Source: Dorea sp. 5-2
Lineage (GTDB): Bacteria > Bacillota > Clostridia > Lachnospirales > Lachnospiraceae
Direction of reading: 5' to 3'
Length of the DNA stretch: 48,642 bases
Assembly (NCBI RefSeq): GCF_000403455.2
Contig: NZ_KE159792.1
Span: forward strand, 26,748 to 75,389
A program made the translations under genes and the position numbers. Of this stretch, positions 8,964 to 16,226 are shown piece after piece; within the stretch, counting starts at the first letter, position 1; every line of letters begins with the position of its first letter. The notes under the pieces were generated by a model. The model did not search any database. It was not told the DNA's origin and was given only the letters and a program-made list of their open reading frames with translations.

Positions 8964-9956
8964 CTACCCCTCCTTTGCCATTTCACGGTTTAAGGTTTGA
9001 TACGAAAGCAGGAACAATAGAATGATCGTTCCGGCACAAGCCAAATAATACGGAGCTTTTGTCATCGGCGTCAAAAAGAACGCCCCTTTCATTGCTTCAA
9101 ACAGATGATACATCGGGTGATATACGATCCAGTTCCACTTCATGCCTGTCTGCCCTGCCAAAAATACAGGCGTTGTCACGAAAATTGCAAGTATTAGATA
9201 AAACAGGGAAAACTGTTTGAAATCCGGCAGTCTGACAGCGCATAGAAATCCGACCAGCGCCATAATGAGTGATAAAATACCTGCATGTAAGAGGACGCCG
9301 GCAAGCGCTTCGACAGCTTCTGACACCCCCAGATTGATGACTGTCAAAAGGATCGTAAACACCAGATCGGAACACAGCAATAACAGCAGTTTGGATAAGA
9401 TAAATACACCCCGGCAGACCGGGAGTATCCCGTGTACCCGTATCACGCCCATCTGTTTTTCCTTAAAGAGCATAGATGCAAGCCCTAAGAATCCGACTGC
9501 CGTCAATTCAAAGAATAAAAATTCCGCAGTGATTTCCCGCCGATTCTTCATTTCCCTGGTGTTGGCGCCGATTCTTTCTGCCTGCCCGTCTACATTTCCA
9601 TGCAGGACGGCTTCGCCCCATGCCATGCGGTAGTGATCGGTGGTTTCCATGCCGCAGGACAGCATGTAGATCTCCGGCTCAGCATGGGACAGATCAATGC
9701 CCACAGAATATTGGTCGGCACAAGCCGCCTTAAGCGCCTCCCGGCTGTCCAGTTTTGTAACGTATTCCGAGACGTCCGGCAGTCTGCCCTGCGGATCATA
9801 AAGACAGACCGGAAATATTTTCTGATCCAACCTGGCATACACAAAATTGATATAGCCGGAATATAAACATAACGAAAGAAGCGCCAGCAGAAAGAATTTG
9901 CCGGATATCATCATTCGAAAATCTTTCTTCAGCAAGTGTGAAAATCCCCTCCACAT
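8964..9956 (-). CDS. ABC transporter permease (ABC-2 type), first permease
   Basis: 330 aa with the same layout as the next gene: one N-terminal membrane helix (about residues 20-40), an extracytoplasmic domain of about 110 residues, then six C-terminal helices. The sequence FKEKQMGVIRVHGILPV in the cytoplasmic turn is the coupling-helix region typical of ABC-2 permeases. Its ATG overlaps the ATPase stop codon (TAATG), which implies translational coupling. Two dissimilar permeases probably make a heterodimeric membrane unit. Confidence 0.82.
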   Translation of the reverse strand: MWRGFSHLLKKDFRMMISGKFFLLALLSLCLYSGYINFVYARLDQKIFPVCLYDPQGRLPDVSEYVTKLDSREALKAACADQYSVGIDLSHAEPEIYMLSCGMETTDHYRMAWGEAVLHGNVDGQAERIGANTREMKNRREITAEFLFFELTAVGFLGLASMLFKEKQMGVIRVHGILPVCRGVFILSKLLLLLCSDLVFTILLTVINLGVSEAVEALAGVLLHAGILSLIMALVGFLCAVRLPDFKQFSLFYLILAIFVTTPVFLAGQTGMKWNWIVYHPMYHLFEAMKGAFFLTPMTKAPYYLACAGTIILLFLLSYQTLNREMAKEG

Positions 9957-10804
9957 TACGACAGCCCCCTCCCCGTATATTGAATGAACATATCCTCAAG
10001 CGTAGGCTCCTGAGAATGAACGCTGATAAGCTCATCATACGCGAACGGGATCCCCGCTTTCAAATCCGGCGCCTCAAGCGTCTGTTCTTCCCGTCTGCCC
10101 TGATACAGATAATCAATGACAATACTGCGGTTACTGTTTTTCTCCTTTAGATTTCTCGGCGTGTCCAGGACCGCGATGGTCCCATTCGAGATAAACGCCA
10201 CTCTGTCGCAGAGCAGGTCAGCGTCCAGCATATTGTGTGTCGTCAGAAATACCGTCGTCCCTTTTTTCCGTTCCTTTTCTATGATCTTGCGGAAAAGAAC
10301 GGCTCCGGAAGGATCAAGCCCGCTTGTGGGTTCGTCCAGAAACAGAAGTCTGGGGTTGCTGATCAATGCCCGCGCCATGCTGACGCGCTGGCGCATTCCC
10401 TTTGAGTAAGAGGATACCGGCTTATTCAGGAAATCCCTCTTGAATTCCAGTTCATCGAGCAATTCTTCGGCGTCCCGCCGTTGTTCCCTGGGATAGAACG
10501 AAGCAAAGTAGTGCAGATTGTCAAGGGCGCTCAGGTTGGTGTACAAATAAGGAAATTCAAACAGAACGCCGATCTTCTGAAAAAACGCTTGTGTATGTCC
10601 GCTTCGCATATCTTCTCCGAACAAAGATACCCTCCCGCCATAGCCCTTCAATATGCCGGTCAGGATCTTTTGTGTCGTAGACTTGCCGGAGCCATTCGGT
10701 CCTAAAAAGCCGAAGATCTCCCCATCCTCTACAGAAAAATCCAAACCATGTAACGCCTGCTTCTCTTTCCCATAAGAAAAGATCAGATTCCTTGCTTCGA
10801 TCAT
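9956..10804 (-). CDS. ABC transporter ATP-binding protein
   Basis: 282 aa. Walker A is GPNGSGKST (about residues 35-43), the signature is SYSKGMRQRVSMAR (about 132-145), Walker B is RLLFLDEPTSGLDP, and the H-loop is TTHN. The C-terminal extension of about 70 residues is typical of ATPases that drive ABC-2 drug/bacteriocin exporters. Its ATG overlaps the stop of the small upstream membrane protein (ATGA). It probably powers the two following permeases. Confidence 0.93.
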   Translation of the reverse strand: MIEARNLIFSYGKEKQALHGLDFSVEDGEIFGFLGPNGSGKSTTQKILTGILKGYGGRVSLFGEDMRSGHTQAFFQKIGVLFEFPYLYTNLSALDNLHYFASFYPREQRRDAEELLDELEFKRDFLNKPVSSYSKGMRQRVSMARALISNPRLLFLDEPTSGLDPSGAVLFRKIIEKERKKGTTVFLTTHNMLDADLLCDRVAFISNGTIAVLDTPRNLKEKNSNRSIVIDYLYQGRREEQTLEAPDLKAGIPFAYDELISVHSQEPTLEDMFIQYTGRGLS

Positions 10805-10953
10805 TCGTCATCCCCCCACTTCCCATACTGCTCCTTCTTCTTTTCCTGCTGGCGCCTGTTCCACCATTTCATAAATTTGATCTTAAACGGGATAGAGACT
10901 GCCAATAATACCAGAAGAAGAATCCACCAATACCACTCTAAATCCATAAACAT
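10801..10953 (-). CDS. Small membrane protein (50 aa) leading the ABC exporter operon
   Basis: This ORF is short and easily missed. ATG at 10953 is preceded by GGAGG (10966-10970 on the plus strand). The protein starts MFMDLEWYWWILLLVLLAVS, a single membrane helix, followed by a very basic, Trp-rich tail (KFMKWWNRRQQEKKKEQ) and an acidic end (GDDE). Its stop overlaps the ATPase start (ATGA). The good ribosome-binding site, frame and coupling argue that it is real. It could be a small subunit or regulator of the exporter. I know no family for it. Confidence 0.65.
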   Translation of the reverse strand: MFMDLEWYWWILLLVLLAVSIPFKIKFMKWWNRRQQEKKKEQYGKWGDDE

Positions 10954-11001
10954 GATCGTTACCTCCTTGATCTGAGAGACTTGCCCTTTTGTTGAGGTAA
11001 T

Positions 11002-11054
11002 CTTATAAAAATGCGGTGAAATTGGTGTGAGACTGCGGTGAAGTTGGTGTGAAA
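11002..11054 (-). promoter_or_regulatory. Promoter with four 11-bp direct repeats (response-regulator-type operator)
   Basis: On the plus strand there are four head-to-tail 11-mers: atgcggtgaaa (11011), ttggtgtgaga (11022), ctgcggtgaag (11033), ttggtgtgaaa (11044). They form an ABAB pattern. A minus-strand -10 (TATAAG, 11007-11002) sits at the right distance for the repeats to overlap the -35 region. Direct repeats with 11-bp (one-turn) spacing are the usual binding geometry of OmpR-family regulators. The adjacent two-component system (12901-14648) is the natural candidate. Confidence 0.6.
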
Positions 11055-11081
11055 TCGAAGCCTTTCTATATGGGATAAATG

Positions 11082-11411
11082 TTATCCGCCCAGATTTTCA
11101 TCCCCCCACTGTTTCATATGTTCAAAAACGGGAATGAAACTTTTACCTAAGTCAGTAAGATTATATTCTACATGGGGAGGTACTTCTTTATAGTCATAAC
11201 GAGTAATGAAGCCGTCGGCTTCTAATTCCCGAAGCTGTTTCGTCAGGCTTGATTCCGTAATATCGCCGATATGCCTGCGAAGCTCTCCAAAGCGATGTAT
11301 ATCCCGAAAGGCGATGTAATAAATGATTTCAATCTTCCATTTACCGCCCAAAATTTTTTGTATGGTTGAAACCGTTTTACAGCGCTCCACAGCCAATTTA
11401 CTTTTTTTCAT
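11082..11411 (-). CDS. HxlR-family transcriptional regulator
   Basis: 109 aa winged-helix protein: STIQKILGGKWKIEIIYYI, RFGELRRHI, ITESSLTKQLRELEADGFI and YNLTDLGKSFIPVFEHMKQW match the HxlR (PF01638) pattern over its full length. No conserved redox cysteine beyond C11 is evident. GGAAGGAG precedes the ATG. It is divergent from the radical-SAM gene, and a palindrome (AGTACaGTACT) overlaps the -35 of that gene, so it probably controls it. Confidence 0.88.
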   Translation of the reverse strand: MKKSKLAVERCKTVSTIQKILGGKWKIEIIYYIAFRDIHRFGELRRHIGDITESSLTKQLRELEADGFITRYDYKEVPPHVEYNLTDLGKSFIPVFEHMKQWGDENLGG

Positions 11412-11503
11412 TTCTGCCGCTCCTTCCTGTAATGTTAAGACCTTCTAAGATAGTATATCATATTCTCAAAAAAATGTATCGTTTTTTGGAGGTACTACAA
11501 AAA

Positions 11504-11541
11504 AGTACAGTACTTGTAAAATCATTGTACAAAAGTATAAT
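11504..11541 (+). promoter_or_regulatory. Promoter and candidate HxlR operator for the radical-SAM gene
   Basis: -35 TTGTAA (11514-11519), 16-bp spacer, -10 TATAAT (11536-11541). The palindrome AGTACaGTACT (11504-11514) abuts and overlaps the -35; further gtac motifs lie nearby. Its position between the divergent HxlR and radical-SAM genes fits an HxlR binding site. Confidence 0.5.
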
Positions 11542-11596
11542 TAGTATAGATTACAGGAAACAGTGCAGAAGAGAAGAAAAGAAAGGAGATGTGATC

Positions 11597-12496
11597 ATGC
11601 ACTACACAGGAACAATCTGGCGGCCGCCATATGAAGCGGAATCACTTTTGTTAGAGGTGACGGCAGGCTGTACGCATCATAAATGTAAGTTTTGTACTTT
11701 ATATAATGACCTGCCGTTCAAATTCAGGATGTCCCCTCTGGAGGATATTGTGTGTGACCTACAGGAGGTCAAAAGAGCAAAGAACGGCTGGAACGCCGGG
11801 CGTATTGACCGTGTATTTCTGACCGGAGCAAACCCATTCGTTTTATCCTATGACAAATTAGCTGTGATCGCAGAGTTGATCCGCAAACATCTTCCGTCGG
11901 TAAAGTCGATCGGCTCGTTTGCAAGGATTACTGATATTATGCCGAAAACCGATGCGGAGCTTGCAAGACTGCGGGCAATGGGCTATGACGGTCTGACAAT
12001 AGGAATAGAAACGGGCGATGATGAAGCCCTGCGGTTTATGAACAAGGGGTATACTTCTGCCGACATCATAGAGCAGTGCCAGAGATTAGATCAGGCGGAT
12101 ATTCATTACAGTTTCTTTTATCTGGTGAGTATTTCCGGGGCAGGCAGCGGAGAAATCGGGGCAAAATTGACGGCTGATCTATGCAATAAGATACACCCCA
12201 CGCTCATCGGAGCGAATATGCTCACGATCTATCCCGATTCTGAGCTTTATGCTGAAATACAGCGCGGGAACTGGAAAGAAGAAGGTGAACTCGAAAAATA
12301 CAAGGAGATACGGACGCTCATTGAAAATCTGAAGATACCTGTCATCTTTGCGGCAATGGGCGCTTCCAATGCGTATCAGTTTCATGGAAAACTGCCGAAA
12401 GACAGGGAAAAGCTGTTGGCATTTCTCGATGAGATCATAGGAAATGTCAGTGAAGAAGAATTACAGCGGTATAGAAAAAGTGTTCATCATCTGTGA
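11597..12496 (+). CDS. Radical SAM protein (Elp3/MiaB/NifB-like)
   Basis: 299 aa from ATG 11597, which has AAAGGAG 9 nt upstream; the longer frame back to 11366 crosses the promoter and is rejected. The iron-sulfur motif is CTHHKCKFC (CxxxxCxxC spacing, about residues 23-31), which departs from the canonical CxxxCxxC. Further motifs are GGI-like FLTGANPF, GIETGDDEALRFMNKG (the GIESG-like SAM-contact motif) and YPDSELYAEI. These match the small stand-alone radical-SAM proteins often paired with HxlR or MarR regulators in Clostridia. Substrate unknown. Confidence 0.8.
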   Translation: MHYTGTIWRPPYEAESLLLEVTAGCTHHKCKFCTLYNDLPFKFRMSPLEDIVCDLQEVKRAKNGWNAGRIDRVFLTGANPFVLSYDKLAVIAELIRKHLPSVKSIGSFARITDIMPKTDAELARLRAMGYDGLTIGIETGDDEALRFMNKGYTSADIIEQCQRLDQADIHYSFFYLVSISGAGSGEIGAKLTADLCNKIHPTLIGANMLTIYPDSELYAEIQRGNWKEEGELEKYKEIRTLIENLKIPVIFAAMGASNAYQFHGKLPKDREKLLAFLDEIIGNVSEEELQRYRKSVHHL

Positions 12497-12551
12497 GAGA
12501 AAGCGTGGCAAGCAAAGTTGGCAGAAGATATATTTTTTGAATAAAAGCATA

Positions 12552-12580
12552 TTGAAAAGCATTTTCGCATATGCTATAAT
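12552..12580 (+). promoter_or_regulatory. Promoter of a small antisense RNA
   Basis: -35 TTGAAA (12552-12557), 17-bp spacer, -10 TATAAT (12575-12580). It points toward the 3' end of the small toxin gene on the other strand. No protein-coding gene lies downstream on this strand. Confidence 0.65.
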
Positions 12581-12586
12581 GCCAAT

Positions 12587-12672
12587 AGGCAAAAGAAATG
12601 AAAAGTCCACGTTGACGAAAGAACGAATCCCCCGGCCGTAGTGACGTACAGTCGAGGGATTCTTCTTTACTT
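12587..12672 (+). ncRNA. Candidate antisense RNA antitoxin (RNAII-like)
   Basis: Predicted from the promoter at 12552-12580 and the T-rich hairpin at 12625-12662 (gaatccc / gggattc). At 12602-12616 the RNA carries aaaagtccacgttgac-like sequence that can pair with the toxin mRNA across its Shine-Dalgarno-proximal and start region (12793-12802), with 12 Watson-Crick pairs, one bulge and an A/U-rich extension. Toxin and RNA are convergent and share the hairpin as a terminator, which is the arrangement of the par/Fst type I systems. Confidence 0.55.
12625..12662. terminator. Bidirectional terminator shared by toxin mRNA and antisense RNA
   Basis: Stem gaatccc / gggattc, with further GC pairs inside, followed by a T-rich tail on the plus strand. 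It also lies downstream of the minus-strand toxin gene. Confidence 0.65.
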
Positions 12673-12698
12673 TTTATACTGGCAAAGCACCCAGTAGG

Positions 12699-12797
12699 TT
12701 ATTTGTTGCTCTTGTCATTGCTGTCTAACCATTTGATGATGTAGTGGCAAGCTACACCAGCCGCGACAGCGAAAAAAAAGGAAATGAAAAAATCCAA
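12699..12797 (-). CDS. Small Fst-like type I toxin (32 aa)
   Basis: TTG start at 12797 with GGAAGGAGGTG just upstream. The protein starts MDFFISFFFAVAAGVACHYI and ends KWLDSNDKSNK: one membrane helix followed by the WLD-plus-charged-tail pattern of Fst/Ldr-like type I toxins of Firmicutes. The start region is complementary to a convergent small RNA at 12587-12672. It would damage the cell's own membrane if overexpressed. The family assignment is from pattern, not a search. Confidence 0.65.
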   Translation of the reverse strand: MDFFISFFFAVAAGVACHYIIKWLDSNDKSNK

Positions 12798-12900
12798 CGT
12801 TGACACCTCCTTCCTGTTGCCAGGTTTCGGTGAGCAACACAAAAATTATAACACAGTGCTTGACGTTATTCTATCTTTTCTCACAAGATTTGAAGTGATT

Positions 12901-13977
12901 TTATTTCATAAAAGGAATAGAAAAGTAAAAAACAACGCCACCCGGCTGATTCTCCGCCCCATAAGGCAGGTCCTGCATGGATAAAATCTGTGCCGCGATC
13001 GCAAGCCCCAATCCGGAACCGCTATACTTAGAATTTCTGGCACGATAAAATTTTGTCCAGATTTTTGACAGGCTTTCCTGCGGGATCGGCGCCCCCTGAT
13101 TAAAAATCGAGAAATTCAGCCTGCCGTCATTTTCTTTCAGCGAAAGCTTCAGAATACCGCCCGGACGGACATTGCGCTTCGCATTGACGATCAGGTTGTC
13201 CAATACCTGCTCCATCCTGCTTCGATCTGCGCTTACATATACCGGATGTTCCGGCAGTTCATACTGCAATTCAAAATCAGCGTCCGGGGTGTCGATCAAC
13301 AGCCGTCCGGCGATGATTTCCAAAAATGCAACAAAGTCGAACCGCTCCGGGTGAAGCCTGACAGCCCCGGTTTCCAATGCAGATAGATCAAGCAGCGTGG
13401 TGATCAGACGGTTCATGCGTTCTGTCTCCGTTATGATAACATCCGAATATCTCTGCCGTTTTTTCTCGTCTGTCTCGTCCTGCAAGCCTTCGGCATAGGC
13501 ACGGATCACACCCAATGGGGTTTTCATCTCGTGGGAGAGATTGTCTGTCAATTCTCTGCGTTCCGCCAACAGGCGTTTTTTCTGCTCCACGTCCTGTTCT
13601 AATTTCAGGTTGGCGTCTTCCAGTGAAGCGAAGGACTGCTGTAGGTTCCGGGCCATCTTATTCAGGCTGTCCCCAAGCTCCTCCAATTCATCATTCGTAT
13701 GGATCCTGCAAGGAGAGGAGAAATCAAGCCGAGACATCTGACGCGCGGTATGGCTTAATTCGGAGACAGGATCTGAGATAAACCGCCCCATCAGATAATC
13801 AAGCGCCAAAACCAGTGCCGTGACAAAGCACAGCCAGATTAAGAACGAAATATCCGGCTCGATCGGCAGGCGTGTGGTCACGATGTAAGAGACGATCAAA
13901 AGGATCCCGGCGATCTTGGAGACTATAATGATTTTTTTGCGGACAGTCCGCAAATGAAAGATGTCTTTTAGGTTCAT
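12901..13977 (-). CDS. Sensor histidine kinase
   Basis: 358 aa. Two membrane helices (about residues 15-33 and 42-62) with a very short extracytoplasmic loop, a HAMP domain (about 64-116), a coiled coil, a DHp domain with the phospho-acceptor in LSHEMKTPLGVI (about residue 149), then an ATPase domain with NLIVNAKRNV (N box), FSIFNQGAPIP (G1 variant: NQG rather than DNG) and GSGLGLAIAAQI (G2). The tiny loop fits an intramembrane-sensing kinase that monitors a transporter. It overlaps the response-regulator gene by 4 nt. Confidence 0.92.
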   Translation of the reverse strand: MNLKDIFHLRTVRKKIIIVSKIAGILLIVSYIVTTRLPIEPDISFLIWLCFVTALVLALDYLMGRFISDPVSELSHTARQMSRLDFSSPCRIHTNDELEELGDSLNKMARNLQQSFASLEDANLKLEQDVEQKKRLLAERRELTDNLSHEMKTPLGVIRAYAEGLQDETDEKKRQRYSDVIITETERMNRLITTLLDLSALETGAVRLHPERFDFVAFLEIIAGRLLIDTPDADFELQYELPEHPVYVSADRSRMEQVLDNLIVNAKRNVRPGGILKLSLKENDGRLNFSIFNQGAPIPQESLSKIWTKFYRARNSKYSGSGLGLAIAAQILSMQDLPYGAENQPGGVVFYFSIPFMK

Positions 13978-14648
13978 ACCGCCACCTCGAATTTATAGCC
14001 GGATCGAATCAGGGTAACAATGTGCCTGCCCTCCCCGCCCAATTTCTGGCGCAGGGTTTTGATATGGGTGTCAACCGTCCTGGTCGTTCCCTCAAATTCG
14101 TATCCCCAGATCCGGTTTAACAGCTGATCGCGGCTGAAAATCTGTCCCGGGTTTGCCATAAAGAAGTGAAGCAGTTCATACTCCTTATGCGTCAGTGCGA
14201 TCTCCTGCCCGTCGGCAAAGACTTTATGAGAAGCCGGAATAAGAGAGATCCTTCCGGCGGTCATGGCATCGGCATCAGCCAACGTCGCAGAAGAACGCCG
14301 TAATAATGCGTTTGCTTTCGCCAGGAGCACCTTCGGGCTGAAGGGCTTTGTCATATAGTCGTCGGCGCCCAGATGATAACCTTTCAGCTTATCGTCCTCG
14401 CTCTCTTTGGCGGTCAGTATGATGATAGGAAGATCACTCATCTCCCGCGCCATCTTGCAGACGGCAAAGCCGTCAAGGTTCGGCATCATCAGATCCAGGA
14501 TCATCAGGTCCATGGGATTGCTTTTCAGCAGCATCAACGCGTCGATCCCGTCGTCAGCCATAAAGCAGGTATGTCCTCCGCGCCGCATATACTCGGCAAT
14601 GATTTCCTGTATATTCTTTTCATCTTCGACAATCAAAAGATTCGCCAT
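13974..14648 (-). CDS. OmpR/PhoB-family response regulator
   Basis: 224 aa. The receiver domain has the acidic pair (VEDEKN), phospho-acceptor Asp in LMILDLMMPN (about residue 53), the conserved Thr in IILTAKES and Lys in YMTKPFSP. The C-terminal winged helix includes LTHKEYELLHFFMANPGQIFSRDQLL, GTTRTVDTHIKTLRQKL and VTLIRSGYKF. It is followed directly by its kinase gene. The four 11-bp direct repeats upstream of the ABC exporter are a plausible target. Confidence 0.94.
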   Translation of the reverse strand: MANLLIVEDEKNIQEIIAEYMRRGGHTCFMADDGIDALMLLKSNPMDLMILDLMMPNLDGFAVCKMAREMSDLPIIILTAKESEDDKLKGYHLGADDYMTKPFSPKVLLAKANALLRRSSATLADADAMTAGRISLIPASHKVFADGQEIALTHKEYELLHFFMANPGQIFSRDQLLNRIWGYEFEGTTRTVDTHIKTLRQKLGGEGRHIVTLIRSGYKFEVAV

Positions 14649-14700
14649 AAATATGCGTTCCTTCCCTTCCCTGTTCTTTTTCTTCTAAAATATTTTGCTG

Positions 14701-15955
14701 TTATTCCTTTACCTGCATTTCATACTGTTCCCACGCTTTATCTGCTAGATCGGATAAATATTGATCCCATCCATTTTCCGGCGCCATCCCCTGTTCTACA
14801 ACTTGCCGGATATCTGATATCATATCTCTTTCGGCATTAGTTACAAAATAGGCACCTTCCAATTCCTCAAAACTTTTTTCTATTGCCGAAATAACTTCAT
14901 CTGGTCGATCGGACAGCCAATTACGAATCTCATTTTGTTCTGCCGGAATTCCCGTACTGCCGCCAAATATCTGTGGCATATATCCGGTTCCCTCTTCTTC
15001 TGCCGCCTTCTGCATATTATCGTTTAAAAACAGCATAAGAAATTCATATGCTTTCTCTTTATGGGAGCTGGACATTTCAACTGCCCCGTAGGTCATAATG
15101 GACGCCATTTTTCTTCCCTCTGTATCGGGGATAACTTTCACAATATTTCCTTCTCCTCCGAAATATGAACGAACTGGTTGGATTTGATATTGATCTTCGG
15201 CTGTGATCACGGAATCAGGCTCACTTTCCTGTTGGAAAGAAAAATAAGATTCCGAAAAGGATTTCCATTCTTCTTTATTAAATAAAACTTGACGTGTCTC
15301 ATAATCTGCCGCCGGTTGAAACCATCGTCCGGATGTTAAATAAAGACTTTGCTTGAAACTCTTCTTCAATTCAGAATCATCAAGTGCTTGCACTTGCTCC
15401 AACCATTCTCCCAGAGTATTTCCTTCTATCTTTTCAATAGTATCACTTCCGGATAATATATAATAGTAACAGGAAAGCGGAATAATATATTGTTTGCCGT
15501 TATGTTTGCCTGCAGTTAAAATATTCATATTGTAGGTTGTATCTTTCCAATAGGGGTCTTGCTTCCATGTATTTATCCAATGACGCCAACGCGCCGCTTT
15601 GCATGGTTTGATATGGGTTAGCAAATAACTCTGATTTAATATCAGAGGCATCCGGGTCCGTATCCAATAGATATACATCCGCCCCTTTTCCGGCTAGGAT
15701 CTGGGTCTGAAGCTTCTGGATTTCCGTATCTCTTCCGTCATCTTTAGCCGGAAGTACATTTATATTTATTTCTATATTTTCCGTTTTCATCATAAAATCA
15801 GCTACATCTTTTACTTCATTTTGGATAGATGGATCTGTGACGACCTCTAATACAGTTTCATTTTTTTCTTCTGCTTTTTTGCCGCATCCGCTCATTCCTG
15901 TTAGAAGTAATCCAATACATCCTAAAGCAAATATTCTTTTTCTGATATTTTTCAT
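14701..15955 (-). pseudogene. Extracellular sugar-binding lipoprotein of an ABC importer, frameshifted
   Basis: The 5' frame (ATG 15955, SD aggggtg) encodes a lipoprotein signal ending LLTGMSGC and the N-terminal lobe (LEVVTDPSIQNEVKDVADFM; GADVYLLDTD). It continues in the wrong frame after codon ATG GAA at 15563-15568. The next frame then gives QDPYWKDTTYNMNI and the rest of the protein (KEKAYEFLMLFLND, AYFVTNAERDMISDIRQVV) to 14701. Removing one of the two T residues at 15563-15564 (one A in the gene) restores a single protein of about 417 aa. Either this is a true one-base insertion or a sequencing error. The family matches solute-binding proteins of CUT1 importers; the two permeases are upstream. 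Confidence 0.8.
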
Positions 15956-15980
15956 AATGACACCCCTCTTTTGCCATATT

Positions 15981-16016
15981 AAAGGGCTGTTTTACTGCAT
16001 TTCAAAACAGCCCTTT
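15981..16016 (-). terminator. Hairpin between the leader ORF and the binding-protein gene (possible attenuator)
   Basis: Perfect 13-bp arms aaagggctgtttt / aaaacagcccttt with a 10-nt loop. On the minus strand the hairpin is followed by only a short T-containing stretch and then by the ribosome-binding site of the binding-protein gene. It could stop transcripts from the strong promoter at 16110-16138, making a small RNA of about 125 nt, or be regulated. Confidence 0.55.
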
Positions 16017-16041
16017 AGATCATGTTCTGAGTACTTAGGAA

Positions 16042-16068
16042 CTAAATTTGTCTTGTATACGATCCCAT
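16042..16068 (-). CDS. Candidate 8-codon leader peptide
   Basis: AAAGGAGGGG is followed 6 nt later by ATG and the codons for MGSYTRQI and a stop. The ribosome-binding site is among the strongest in the window, but the ORF has only eight codons. It lies about 35 nt downstream of the predicted transcription start and about 25 nt before a 13-bp hairpin. This is the order expected for a translational leader controlling an attenuator. It could equally be the stump of a deleted gene. Confidence 0.4.
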   Translation of the reverse strand: MGSYTRQI

Positions 16069-16109
16069 TGGAATCCCCTCCTTTCTCAATTAACAGATTG
16101 CTTATGTAC

Positions 16110-16138
16110 ATTATACGTTTAGCTTGTTGGTCTGTCAA
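16110..16138 (-). promoter_or_regulatory. Perfect consensus sigma-A promoter
   Basis: On the minus strand TTGACA (16138-16133), exactly 17 bp, TATAAT (16115-16110). It drives the leader ORF, the hairpin and possibly the frameshifted binding-protein gene. Confidence 0.8.
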
Positions 16139-16226
16139 TAAATTAGATATGTATTTGGCTTATTACAAAAATTAAAGAAGTTAATTAGAAAATTCTAAGA
16201 TAATTTCTGTTTATTCTTATTAGTTA

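Noticed and set aside
11366..11596. Long N-terminal extension of the radical-SAM protein
   Set aside because: It crosses the HxlR gene start, the promoter and the operator. ATG 11597 has a strong Shine-Dalgarno.
12784..12984. Plus-strand 66-codon frame near the type I toxin
   Set aside because: It is antisense to the toxin start and to the 3' end of the histidine kinase; protein quality is poor.
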